Assembly: GCA_017648805.1 (NCBI GenBank)
Contig: JAGCIC010000071.1
Location: 1-18,454 of the forward strand
Direction: 5' to 3'
From: Clostridia bacterium
GTDB taxonomy: Bacteria; Bacillota_A; Clostridia; Christensenellales; Aristaeellaceae
Length of the DNA: 18,454 nucleotides
The notes beneath the pieces are model-generated. The model made no database searches and was not told where the DNA came from. It was given only the letters and a program-made list of their open reading frames with translations. Both the position numbers and the translations under genes were made by a program. Positions 7,440 to 15,016 of this stretch are shown here, piece after piece; position 1 is the first letter of the stretch; each line of letters begins with the position of its first letter.

Positions 7440-7637
7440 TTATTTCTCCTTGTAATACAGCATGCAGTGGCAGAAGCCCTCGAACTCCGGGTCGGCGATC
7501 TGGTCGCGGAATTCCTTGCACATGCACTTGGTGTCGGGAGTCCTTTCCAGACGGCAGGGGCAGTAGCCGTCCTTCATCTTCAGGCCTTCCTTGATGGTCT
7601 TGACGACTTCCTCGTCGGGATTAAGGCGTATCTTCAT
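7440..7637 (-). CDS. Ferredoxin-thioredoxin reductase catalytic-domain-like Fe-S protein
   Basis: A 65-residue protein with three Cys-x-Cys pairs: CPC (26-28), CMC (38-40) and CHC (56-58). This is the signature of the catalytic (beta) chain of ferredoxin:thioredoxin reductase. In that family four Cys hold a [4Fe-4S] cluster and two form the active disulfide that passes electrons from ferredoxin to thioredoxin. It is shorter than the plant and cyanobacterial chain, and the spacing (x9, then x15) differs from that chain (x16, then x8). No variable (alpha) subunit gene is present. The start follows a near-perfect AAGGAGGTAACGC. Thioredoxin two genes downstream is an obvious candidate partner. 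The family is recognised with good confidence; the reaction is inferred. Confidence 0.88.
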   Translation of the reverse strand: MKIRLNPDEEVVKTIKEGLKMKDGYCPCRLERTPDTKCMCKEFRDQIADPEFEGFCHCMLYYKEK

Positions 7638-7713
7638 GCGTTACCTCCTTGAGTGGCTGTGTATAGGGAAAAAATATGTCTGTCCCGCCGTGGCGGAAAT
7701 GTGCGCGGAAAAA

Positions 7714-9975
7714 CTATTCCCCGAGCAGGCGGCCCAGTATCATGAGCAGGGTGTGCTTCGCGCCCACGCCCGCGGCGCCGGTGCAGCAGGGGCAGCCGTC
7801 GGTGCAGGGGCAGGCGTTAAGCAGCCGCTTGGCTTCGCGGAAAAACTCGGTGTTCATTTCGTACACGCGGTCGCTCAGGCCGATGCCGCCGGGGATCATG
7901 TCGTACAGGTACAGGGTAGGCTTCTGGGAGAAGCTGTCCTTCACGTGATAGCTCACGTTTATATCCGTTACGGAGCACATAAGGAAGGTGGGTGCGATGT
8001 GGCGCATCAGGTAGGAAAGCGCCACCATGGCGGTCTTAGTCTCCTCCTTGCCGAACTCCTCCTCCAGCCCCTCGGGCAGCGTCCACCAGCAGGCGGTGGT
8101 CTGCATTTCCAGCTCGGGCAGGGTCACGGGACCCCAGCCCAGGTTCTCGTGGGTGTCGAAGCGGATCTTCTTGAACACGGTGACTATGCTGGACACCAGC
8201 ACCTCGCCCCTGTGGCGGCCCAGAAGCTGCTCTTCGTCGCTTTCGAACTCGTCCAGCACCTTGAGGGATGTGGTCAGGTCCGCGTCGGTGTAGTAGCCCA
8301 CGTCCACCCGGCGGATGTAGGCCTTCTTGTCGTCGAAGTCCAGGTCTTCCACCTGGTACTGCTGGCCTTCGTGCATGTATATGGCGTACTTGTGCAGCAG
8401 CATGGGCACGGTATAGCGGTCCATTTCGCCCACCACGCGGTGATGCTTGGGATCGGTGATGTCGATTATGACGAAGTTCTGGTCGGAGGCGCTCCTCAGG
8501 TTTATGCCCGCCTGGGGGAACTCCTCCGCCATCCAGTACCATTTGCCGGACACCTTGCGCAGTATGTTCTGGTCCTCCAGGTAGGAGAGCAGTTCGCCCG
8601 TCTCCCCGAACCCGCCGAACGTCTCGCCCTCCTCGAAGGGCAGCTCGTAGGAGGCGCACTTGAGGTGGTTGAGCAGTATGTACAGGTTGTCGGGGTTTAT
8701 GAACGCCATTTCGGGGGACTGGTCGAAAAAGAAGTCCGGATGGCTCATTATGTACTGGTCCAGGGGGTTGGAGGAGCCCACAAGTATGGTCAGGCTCTCC
8801 GCCTGCCGGCGCCCCGCGCGGCCCGCCTGCTGGCGGGTGGAGGCGATGGTGCCGGGATAGCCGCACATCACGCAGCAGTCCAGCTGGCCTATGTCTATTC
8901 CCAGCTCCAGGGCGTTGGTGGAGATGACCATGTCCACGCCGCCGCGGCGCAGCTCGGTCTCTATCTCCCGCCTTAATGTGGGCAGGTAGCCGCCCCGGTA
9001 GCCCCTTACGCGCCCCGCGTTGCCTATGGGGTCGCGCACCTCGTCCTTCAGGTAGCGTGTCAGCACCTCCACGGTCAGGCGGCTTTTGCCGAACACGATG
9101 GTCTTTATGCCGTCCTTAAGCAGGCGGGAGCAGATGCGCCGCGTCTCGGGTATGCTGCCCGCGCGGATGCCCAGCTGCCGGTTGACCACGGGAGGATTGT
9201 AGAATATCACGTGGCGCCTGCCCTGGGGCGCACCGTTGTTGTCCACCACGGTCACGTCCCGCCCGGTCATCACCTCGGCCAGTTCGCCGGGGTTTTTGAT
9301 GGTGGCGGAGCAGCAGATGAAGGTGGGGTCCGCGCCGTAGAACGCGCAGATGCGCTTTAGGCGGCGTATTACGTTGGCCAGGTTGCTGCCGAACACGCCC
9401 CGGTAGGCGTGGATCTCGTCTATCACCACGTACTTAAGGTTCTCGAACAGCTTGACCCAGCGGGTGTGGTGGGGCAGTATGCCCTGGTGGAGCATGTCGG
9501 GGTTGGTCACCACCACGTGCCCCGCCTGGCGGATGGCCGTGCGGGCGGAGGCGGGGGTGTCCCCGTCGTAGGTGAAAGCCTTTATGTCCTCGCCCAGCGC
9601 CTCTATCATGCCGTAGAGCTCCGCCACCTGGTCGCTGGAAAGCGCCTTGGTGGGGAACAGGTACAGCGCCCGGGCGGAACTGTCCTTAAGTATGGAGGAC
9701 AGTACCGGCAGGTTGTAGCACAGCGTCTTGCCGGAGGCGGTGGGCGTCACCACCACCAGGTCTTTTCCGCTGAACGCCAGCTCAAGCGCCCGCGCCTGGT
9801 GGGAGTACAGCTGCGTGATGCCCCGCTGCCTGAGCACGTCGACGATCCGCCTGTCCAGCGTCTCGGGAAAAGGCGCGTAGGAGGCGGGGTTCGCCGGCAG
9901 GGTGCGCATGCACTCCACGTTGGCCATGAAGCCGGGATCGTTTGTGAGGTTGTCGAGCAGTTCAGGTATCGTCAT
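7714..9975 (-). CDS. mrfA: DEAD/DEAH-box helicase with C-terminal DUF1998 domain (MrfA/YprA type)
   Basis: A 753-residue superfamily 2 helicase. Motif I TPTASGKT is at 77-84, motif II DEIH at 186-189, motif III SAT at 223-225, STNALELGID at 352-361 and motif VI QQAGRAGR at 382-389. The C-terminal region ends with a Cys cluster, CPCTDGCPCC (722-731), typical of the DUF1998/MZB zinc-binding domain. In Bacillus subtilis MrfA (YprA) is a 3'-5' DNA helicase that works with the nuclease MrfB in repair of mitomycin-type DNA damage. No mrfB-like gene is present here. The start lies nine bases after the thiI stop and lacks a clear ribosome binding site, so translation may depend on coupling to thiI. 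It could also be named simply as a DUF1998 helicase. Confidence 0.9.
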   Translation of the reverse strand: MTIPELLDNLTNDPGFMANVECMRTLPANPASYAPFPETLDRRIVDVLRQRGITQLYSHQARALELAFSGKDLVVVTPTASGKTLCYNLPVLSSILKDSSARALYLFPTKALSSDQVAELYGMIEALGEDIKAFTYDGDTPASARTAIRQAGHVVVTNPDMLHQGILPHHTRWVKLFENLKYVVIDEIHAYRGVFGSNLANVIRRLKRICAFYGADPTFICCSATIKNPGELAEVMTGRDVTVVDNNGAPQGRRHVIFYNPPVVNRQLGIRAGSIPETRRICSRLLKDGIKTIVFGKSRLTVEVLTRYLKDEVRDPIGNAGRVRGYRGGYLPTLRREIETELRRGGVDMVISTNALELGIDIGQLDCCVMCGYPGTIASTRQQAGRAGRRQAESLTILVGSSNPLDQYIMSHPDFFFDQSPEMAFINPDNLYILLNHLKCASYELPFEEGETFGGFGETGELLSYLEDQNILRKVSGKWYWMAEEFPQAGINLRSASDQNFVIIDITDPKHHRVVGEMDRYTVPMLLHKYAIYMHEGQQYQVEDLDFDDKKAYIRRVDVGYYTDADLTTSLKVLDEFESDEEQLLGRHRGEVLVSSIVTVFKKIRFDTHENLGWGPVTLPELEMQTTACWWTLPEGLEEEFGKEETKTAMVALSYLMRHIAPTFLMCSVTDINVSYHVKDSFSQKPTLYLYDMIPGGIGLSDRVYEMNTEFFREAKRLLNACPCTDGCPCCTGAAGVGAKHTLLMILGRLLGE

Positions 9976-9984
9976 GTGCTTAAA

Positions 9985-11121
9985 TTATACGTACTCCACT
10001 TCTATGCCCGCTACGGCTTCGTTTACCAGACTTTCAACGTCCAGCTTGCTTTCTTCCTTCTCCACTTTGTCCAGGCGGGGCTTGGTCACGGGGTGGCGGG
10101 GGGTGAACACGGTGCAGCAGTCCTCGTAGGGGAGTATGGAGGTCTCGTAGGTGCCGATCCTTTCGGCGATGCGGATTATCTCCAGCTTGTCCATGCCGAT
10201 CAGCGGCCTGAACACGGGCATGAGCGTCACGTTTTCGGTGCACATCATGGCTTCCAGCGTCTGGGAGGCCACCTGGCCTATGCTTTCGCCGGTGACCAGG
10301 CAGCTGCAGCGCTCGTTTTCGGCGACTTTCGCGGCGATGCGCATCATGAAGCGGCGCATTATCACAGTGCCAAGGCCTTCCTCGCACTTTTCGTGTATCT
10401 CCAGCTGGGGCTTGGTGAAGGGCACTATGTGCACCTTCATGCCGTACTGGTAGCCGCCAGTGAGGCGCGCCAGGGTAAGCACCTTGTCCCGGGCGAAAGC
10501 GCTGGTGTAGGGGGGAGAGGCGAAGTGGATCGCCTGCAGATGCACGCCCCGGCGCATGATCTGGTAGCCCGCGACGGGGGAATCTATGCCGCCGCTCAAT
10601 AAAAGCATGCCCCGGCCCGCGGTGCCCATGGGCAGCCCGCCCGCGCCCATTATCTCCCGGTTGCACAGGTAGGCGTGGTCGCGGATCTCTATCCACATCT
10701 CCGTCTGGGGATGATGCACGTCCACGGTCAGGGAGGGGTTGGCCTCAAGTATCTTTTCGCCAGCGACGCCCGCCAGCACCTGGGAGTTCAGGGGGAAAGA
10801 CTTGTCGCTACGCCTGCAGATGACCTTGAAGGAGCCCTTTACGTCCTTCATCATATCGGCGGCCTTGGCAAGGATGCTGTCCAGGTCCTTTTCCATCTCC
10901 ACCGCGGGGGACACGGAGTACACGCCGAACACGTTTTTGACCTTGTCTATCGCAGTCTCCATGTCAGCGAAATCGCTCACGTATATGCGGCCCTCGCTCA
11001 GCCATACCCGGCCTTCGCCCAGGGTCTTCCTGATGTCGTCCACCAGGGTCTTAAGGAAATAGGGGCGGTTCAGGCCCTTTAGGTGGACCTCGCCGAAACG
11101 GACCAGAAGTACTTCTCTCAT
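9985..11121 (-). CDS. thiI: tRNA 4-thiouridine synthase ThiI
   Basis: ThiI transfers sulfur, received from a cysteine desulfurase as persulfide, to uridine 8 of tRNA, and in some bacteria also serves thiazole synthesis. The 378 residues comprise an N-terminal ferredoxin-like/THUMP part (about 1-165), the PP-loop SGGIDSPVA at 176-184, and the AANH-type catalytic domain. PYEDCCTVF with Cys335/Cys336 lies near the catalytic Cys position known from E. coli (Cys344). The C-terminal rhodanese domain of the E. coli protein is absent, as in Bacillus and other Firmicutes. A cysteine desulfurase lies upstream in the same direction with one gene between them, matching the known nifZ-thiI pairing. GAAAGG precedes the ATG. 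Confidence 0.95.
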   Translation of the reverse strand: MREVLLVRFGEVHLKGLNRPYFLKTLVDDIRKTLGEGRVWLSEGRIYVSDFADMETAIDKVKNVFGVYSVSPAVEMEKDLDSILAKAADMMKDVKGSFKVICRRSDKSFPLNSQVLAGVAGEKILEANPSLTVDVHHPQTEMWIEIRDHAYLCNREIMGAGGLPMGTAGRGMLLLSGGIDSPVAGYQIMRRGVHLQAIHFASPPYTSAFARDKVLTLARLTGGYQYGMKVHIVPFTKPQLEIHEKCEEGLGTVIMRRFMMRIAAKVAENERCSCLVTGESIGQVASQTLEAMMCTENVTLMPVFRPLIGMDKLEIIRIAERIGTYETSILPYEDCCTVFTPRHPVTKPRLDKVEKEESKLDVESLVNEAVAGIEVEYV

Positions 11122-11151
11122 TATGCGCCTTTCAGATAACGGTTTTGTGTT

Positions 11152-12051
11152 TTATTTGATGACCAGCGTTTTAAGCACGTCCTCGGCGATGGCCACGACG
11201 TCATTGCCTATGAACAGCACGCCCGCCACGGTCTTTCCACTGCCGGTCAGGTACAGCGCAAGGCTTGCGCCGGACACATCGCCCTTTATCACGCCGAACA
11301 CGCGGCCGTCGATTATCTCCGTCTGGGGGTCGGCGGTAAGCCCGGTGGACTTGGGCAGCACCATGGTGGCGAACTGCGGGGCGTACATGTCGTCATACTC
11401 GAAATCGATGGGATATATGGTCACGGCGTAGGCGTTGTTCTGGATTTTGGGGTCAGAGAACAGCACGCCGGAGCCCGTATCCATAAGCGAGAACGTGTCG
11501 GGATAGCCGACGGAGATCAGGTCGTTGCTCCAGGTCAGCCAGCCTTCATCGGCACCGTCCTTAAGGAAATCGTACCTGAGCACCACGCTCTCGATCATCG
11601 TTTCGCCCACGGTCAGCGCCGTATCGCCTATCAGCACGAAGCCGACCAGGTGGGTGTCTCCCGTAAGAATCACGCACCGGGCGGTGTCGCCCGTGGCTTT
11701 CCAGGAGCCGTCAAAGCTGTAGCCCCTGAGCCCGGCGACCTCCACGTACTCGTATTCGCCGTTCATGTCCAGGTTGGGGCCGGAATAGCCGGTTATCCAA
11801 CTTTGGATAAGCGCGCTGTCCTGTTCGGGGTCGCCGGTAATGGTGATGTAGTTCTGGAACACGCAGAAGGTGAGTATGCCGCTGTTCCCGTCGGGGGACA
11901 TAAGCACTATGTCGCCGTTGGCGGCGGTGTCCAGGCTCCAGGTGGAAGGGTATGTGAAGGAGTAGTAGTCGTCGGAATACACGGTCTGCTCCGCCAGTGC
12001 GCAGCAGCCCAAAAGCGCCAGGACGACGAGCAGGGAAAGCAGTTTCTTCAT
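11152..12051 (-). CDS. Secreted or lipid-anchored protein with duplicated PsbP-like domain; function unknown
   Basis: A 299-residue exported protein. The signal peptide MKKLLSLLVVLALLGC ends in a weak lipobox (LLGC, Cys16), but cleavage after CALA by signal peptidase I is equally possible. The mature part consists of two related halves. SDDYYSFTYPSTWSL (26-40) matches SNDLISVGYPDTFSL (175-189). HLVGFVLIGD near 134 and IESVVLRY near 153 match TVAGVLFIGN near 274 and LKTLVI near the end. This strand order resembles PsbP/Mog1-like domains found in many exported clostridial proteins. It sits between the cysteine desulfurase and thiI, 46 and 30 bases from each, with its own AAAGGAG site. No catalytic residues are evident and I do not assign a function. 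Confidence 0.82.
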   Translation of the reverse strand: MKKLLSLLVVLALLGCCALAEQTVYSDDYYSFTYPSTWSLDTAANGDIVLMSPDGNSGILTFCVFQNYITITGDPEQDSALIQSWITGYSGPNLDMNGEYEYVEVAGLRGYSFDGSWKATGDTARCVILTGDTHLVGFVLIGDTALTVGETMIESVVLRYDFLKDGADEGWLTWSNDLISVGYPDTFSLMDTGSGVLFSDPKIQNNAYAVTIYPIDFEYDDMYAPQFATMVLPKSTGLTADPQTEIIDGRVFGVIKGDVSGASLALYLTGSGKTVAGVLFIGNDVVAIAEDVLKTLVIK

Positions 12052-12097
12052 TGTGCGCTCCTTTCGTGCGGCAGGGAGTGACGTGAAAGCGCTAAAT

Positions 12098-13234
12098 TCA
12101 GCGCCTCTGGTATTTCACCAGCATTTCGGCCTTTTCCGCGACCTTTCGGGCGGTGAACATGATCTCTTCTTCGGCGGTGAAACGGCTCAGGCTGAAGCGC
12201 AGCGCGCTTTGGGCGATCCTGTCGCCCAGGCCCATGGCCAAAAGCACCTTGGAGCCCTTCCTGCCCCTGGCGGAGCAGGCGGAGCCGTTGCCCACGTATA
12301 TGCCGTCCTCCTCCAAGGCGTGCAGCAGGGTCTCGCTGTTGACGCCGGGGAAGGAAATGTTGAGTATGTGAGCCGCGCCGTTTTCCGGGGAATTCACTTT
12401 AGCCCAGGGCGTAAGCCGGGTTATCCCGTCTTTCAGCAGGTCCTTGAGCGCCCGCATGCGCTCGTGCATGCCGGTATCTGTCAGCATCTCATTGACGGCG
12501 GCGTTCAGGGCGATTATGCCGGGGGTGTTTTCCGTGCCGCTCATGAGCCCGCCTTCCTGGCCGCCCCCGTATATCAGGGGCTTCAGGTGCACCCGCCCGG
12601 AGACGAGCAGCGCGCCCGTACCCTTGAGCGCGTGGATCTTGTGGGCGGACAGGGTGTACATGTCGACGCCTTTGAGGGACATGTTTTCCCTTAAAAAGCC
12701 CTGCACGCCGTCCACGTGCAGAAGGCAGGAGGGGCAGAGTTCGTCCCTGAGCTTTACTATCTCGGAAACGGGGTTTACCGCGCCGGTCTCGTTGTTCACC
12801 TGCATGACGCTCAGCAGGTCAAGACCCTCTTTAAGCGCGCTTTTTACCGCGTCAAGCTCCACGCTGCCCAGGGCGTTCACGGGCAAATAGATCACCTTTG
12901 CGCCTTCCGTTTCCAGCCTCTGGGCGCAGGAGAGCACCGAGGGGTGTTCCACGGAGGTGACCGCCGCGCGGACGCGGCTTCTGTCCTGCCTGAGGCTGCC
13001 GAAGAAGGCGAGGTTGTTGGAATATGTGCCCCCGGGGGTAAAAATCACCCGGTGTTCCCGGGCGCTCAACGCTTTTAATATGGTTTCCCTGCACTCCTCC
13101 ATGCGCCTGTGCGCATTGAGGGCGGGAAGGTACAGCGCGGAGGGGTTGAACCAGTCTTCCTGAAGCGCGCCGCTTAACGCCTGTATCACGCCGGGGCTGG
13201 GCCGGGTGGTGGCGGAAGCATCCAGGTATATCAC
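12098..13234 (-). CDS. Cysteine desulfurase (NifS/IscS family, probable ThiI partner)
   Basis: A PLP enzyme that removes sulfur from cysteine to give alanine and an enzyme persulfide. The GTG at 13234 is preferred (378 residues). It overlaps the previous stop as GTGA, has AGGGGG about ten bases upstream, and gives the classic N-terminus (M)IYLDASATT. A GTG at 13255 would add seven residues. Key residues in this numbering are His97 (VEHPSV), Asn148 (QVNNETG), Asp175 and Gln178 (HVDGVQ), the PLP lysine Lys199 (SAHKIHALKG) and catalytic Cys320 (GNGSACSAR). The segment usually read QE-G-RSGTEN is QEGGLMSGTEN, lacking the common Arg. With thiI downstream and no iscU in the window, a role in tRNA thiolation is likelier than general Fe-S assembly (inference). 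Confidence 0.92.
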   Translation of the reverse strand: MIYLDASATTRPSPGVIQALSGALQEDWFNPSALYLPALNAHRRMEECRETILKALSAREHRVIFTPGGTYSNNLAFFGSLRQDRSRVRAAVTSVEHPSVLSCAQRLETEGAKVIYLPVNALGSVELDAVKSALKEGLDLLSVMQVNNETGAVNPVSEIVKLRDELCPSCLLHVDGVQGFLRENMSLKGVDMYTLSAHKIHALKGTGALLVSGRVHLKPLIYGGGQEGGLMSGTENTPGIIALNAAVNEMLTDTGMHERMRALKDLLKDGITRLTPWAKVNSPENGAAHILNISFPGVNSETLLHALEEDGIYVGNGSACSARGRKGSKVLLAMGLGDRIAQSALRFSLSRFTAEEEIMFTARKVAEKAEMLVKYQRR

Positions 13235-13812
13235 GCGGGCTTTTCCCCCTGCCACACGCCGAAGTTGAGGGCGTTGCGGGTGGTGATGAGCGTCTTGATG
13301 TCGGGGCTGGGCTCGATTATGGCCAGGTGCTTGACGCCGTTTTTCACGAAGTACAGGTATGTAAGGTCCGCGTCCCGGTTAAGGAACCAGTTGTGCCTTT
13401 TGATGTCCCTGCCGCTTAAGTACCTCTGGAAGGAGGGATGGTTCACGCTGCCCGCGCTCTCCACCATGTCCAGCGGGATCTCCGCCAGGTACTTGCGCTT
13501 GGAGTTGTTTAATACCTGGCTCACGTCCAGCGTAGCCTTGGGGCCCAGGCGGGTGAAGGCGTATTCGTACTCAACGCGCAGGGTGTCTTTTTTGAACCAC
13601 AGAAGTACGGCGCAGCCCACCAGCAGCAGCCCGATCACCAGGCTGGGCCACTGGAACTGGCCCATGGCTATGGTGTTTATCGAGCCGTACACTTCTATCA
13701 GCCCCATAAATCCGAATATGACTATGAATATCCAGACCAGGTAGTAAATAACGGTGTTTACGCCGTTGTGACGTTTGACTACGATTTGCTCCTTGTGGTC
13801 GTCCATTGCCAT
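13231..13812 (-). CDS. Two-TM membrane protein, function unknown (DUF6106-like)
   Basis: The ATG at 13812 is chosen because AAAAAGGAGACACTTATC lies just upstream; this gives 193 residues, while a start at 13836 would put the ribosome binding site inside the coding region. A short charged N-terminus is followed by two hydrophobic helices at about 20-45 and 55-73, then a soluble cytoplasmic C-terminal domain containing SGRDIKRHNWFLN and YLYFVKNGVKHLAIIEPS. I recall similar proteins in clostridia under DUF6106, but this is from memory. It overlaps the cysteine desulfurase start by four bases, implying translational coupling. No function can be assigned. Confidence 0.8.
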   Translation of the reverse strand: MAMDDHKEQIVVKRHNGVNTVIYYLVWIFIVIFGFMGLIEVYGSINTIAMGQFQWPSLVIGLLLVGCAVLLWFKKDTLRVEYEYAFTRLGPKATLDVSQVLNNSKRKYLAEIPLDMVESAGSVNHPSFQRYLSGRDIKRHNWFLNRDADLTYLYFVKNGVKHLAIIEPSPDIKTLITTRNALNFGVWQGEKPA

Positions 13813-13869
13813 GATAAGTGTCTCCTTTTTAAGCAATTATTGTGCGCGAAGATCGCGGCGGATAGGTTT

Positions 13870-14982
13870 TTATTTCGGTTTGACCGTGACTTTTATGTCC
13901 CGGTAAGTGTTGTCAAAGGCTATGGCCCTTATAACGCACTGGCCCGGAGCCACGGCGTGGATCTTGCCGGTGTCGGGCTCGGCGTAGGCTACCGAAGGAT
14001 CGGAGGAGGTAAAGTACAGGGTGTTGACTATGCTGCTGGTGCGCATGTCCTGGGAATAGGTCTTGGTGCTGCCCACCTTCATGGTCACTTTTTCGAGGCC
14101 CAGCTTCCAGGTCTTTTTCATGGAGTACTGGGTCCGGGTGGTGACGGTCTCCCCGTCGCTTTTAAAGCGTATGGCGCCGGAATTGCGGGAGGAGGTTATG
14201 AACACCCGGGCGCCCGTCCTGCGGGCGCGGTTTATCTGGGCGGCGGTGGGAGTGTACTTTTCGGAGGTGGAGAACACGAAGTGGCCGCACTTCAGCTGTT
14301 CGTAAACCTGGGTGGTCATCCCCTGGTTGTGGTGGGGGGACTTGAATATGTCGCAGTCCAGCGCGCCGGGCTCTTCCTTCAGAAGCTTGAGCAGCACTTC
14401 GTTGGGAGCGTCGGCGCAGAATATGGCGGACACGTTTTTGTAAGTCACCTTCATGACCAGGGAGTTCTGGTTTTCGTCTGCGTCGCGGTAATTGGTGACT
14501 TTCTTTATCCTGTCGGGGGCAATGCACTTTATCACGGCGCCGCCCAGGGGAAATTCGTCTCCCTTGCGCACTTCCACGGTGGGAATGGCGTTTATGGCTT
14601 CTTTCTCGGCCTTCTTTTCCGCCCGGTCCAGCATGGGCTTGAGCGCCAGGGAGTAGCCGATCAGCAGCGTCTCGGTGGGCAGCGCGGCCACTATGGGCCC
14701 CGCCCCGCCCACGTGGTCCAGGTGGGCATGGGAGGCGATGTAGTACTTAAGCTCGGTCACGCCGTATTTGAGCATGTAATCCCGGCATTTTTCCCCCTGC
14801 GGATAGCTGCCGGAGTCTATGAACGCGGCTTCGCCTTCGCAGATTATAAGTATGCCGTCGTTCCTGCCTACGTTCAGCACGTGCACTTCGAAATCCGCCC
14901 AGTCGCTTTTCGTTTCCGCGGAAACGGGCAGAAGAGGCAGCGCCAGAACAAGGCACAATATAAGGGCGAAAACTCGTTTCAT
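13870..14982 (-). CDS. Secreted metallo-beta-lactamase-fold hydrolase (ComEC C-terminal-like) with Ig-like domain
   Basis: A 370-residue exported protein. A signal peptide (MKRVFALILCLVLALPLL, likely cleavage near VSA) is followed by an MBL-fold domain from about 30 to 285. It carries SHAHLDHVGG (His85, His87, Asp89, His90), DSGSYPQG (Asp56), CADAP (Asp191, in place of the usual GD) and SPHHNQG (His217/218). This order resembles the extracellular MBL domain of ComEC and related stand-alone proteins, which may cleave nucleic acid or phosphodiester substrates. Residues about 295-370 form a Big2-like Ig domain (VTMKVGSTKTYS, SSDPSVAYAEPDTGKIHAVAPG) that may bind the cell wall. First gene of the minus-strand run, directly after a consensus promoter; GGGGGAGAC precedes the ATG. 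Substrate unknown. Confidence 0.88.
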   Translation of the reverse strand: MKRVFALILCLVLALPLLPVSAETKSDWADFEVHVLNVGRNDGILIICEGEAAFIDSGSYPQGEKCRDYMLKYGVTELKYYIASHAHLDHVGGAGPIVAALPTETLLIGYSLALKPMLDRAEKKAEKEAINAIPTVEVRKGDEFPLGGAVIKCIAPDRIKKVTNYRDADENQNSLVMKVTYKNVSAIFCADAPNEVLLKLLKEEPGALDCDIFKSPHHNQGMTTQVYEQLKCGHFVFSTSEKYTPTAAQINRARRTGARVFITSSRNSGAIRFKSDGETVTTRTQYSMKKTWKLGLEKVTMKVGSTKTYSQDMRTSSIVNTLYFTSSDPSVAYAEPDTGKIHAVAPGQCVIRAIAFDNTYRDIKVTVKPK

Positions 14983-15016
14983 GTCTCCCCCGAAAACACT
15001 TTTTCTCTATCATATT

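Noticed and set aside
6309..7652. 447-codon plus-strand open frame opposite the alcohol dehydrogenase and FTR-like genes
   Set aside because: Both minus-strand genes show complete family motifs; the plus frame reads as Gly/Val/His-rich antisense translation with no recognisable domain and crosses two real genes.
7638..7713. Promoter or terminator between mrfA and the FTR-like gene
   Set aside because: On the minus strand a short CCGC/GGCG stem is ten bases from a T6 run, and GGGACA...TATACA has a 15-base spacer; both are too weak to call.
7591..8976. 461-codon plus-strand open frame opposite mrfA
   Set aside because: Same cause, in antisense register to a well-supported helicase; no start signal.
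9409..10602. 397-codon plus-strand open frame spanning the mrfA-thiI junction
   Set aside because: It lies opposite conserved motifs of both helicase and ThiI; antisense shadow.
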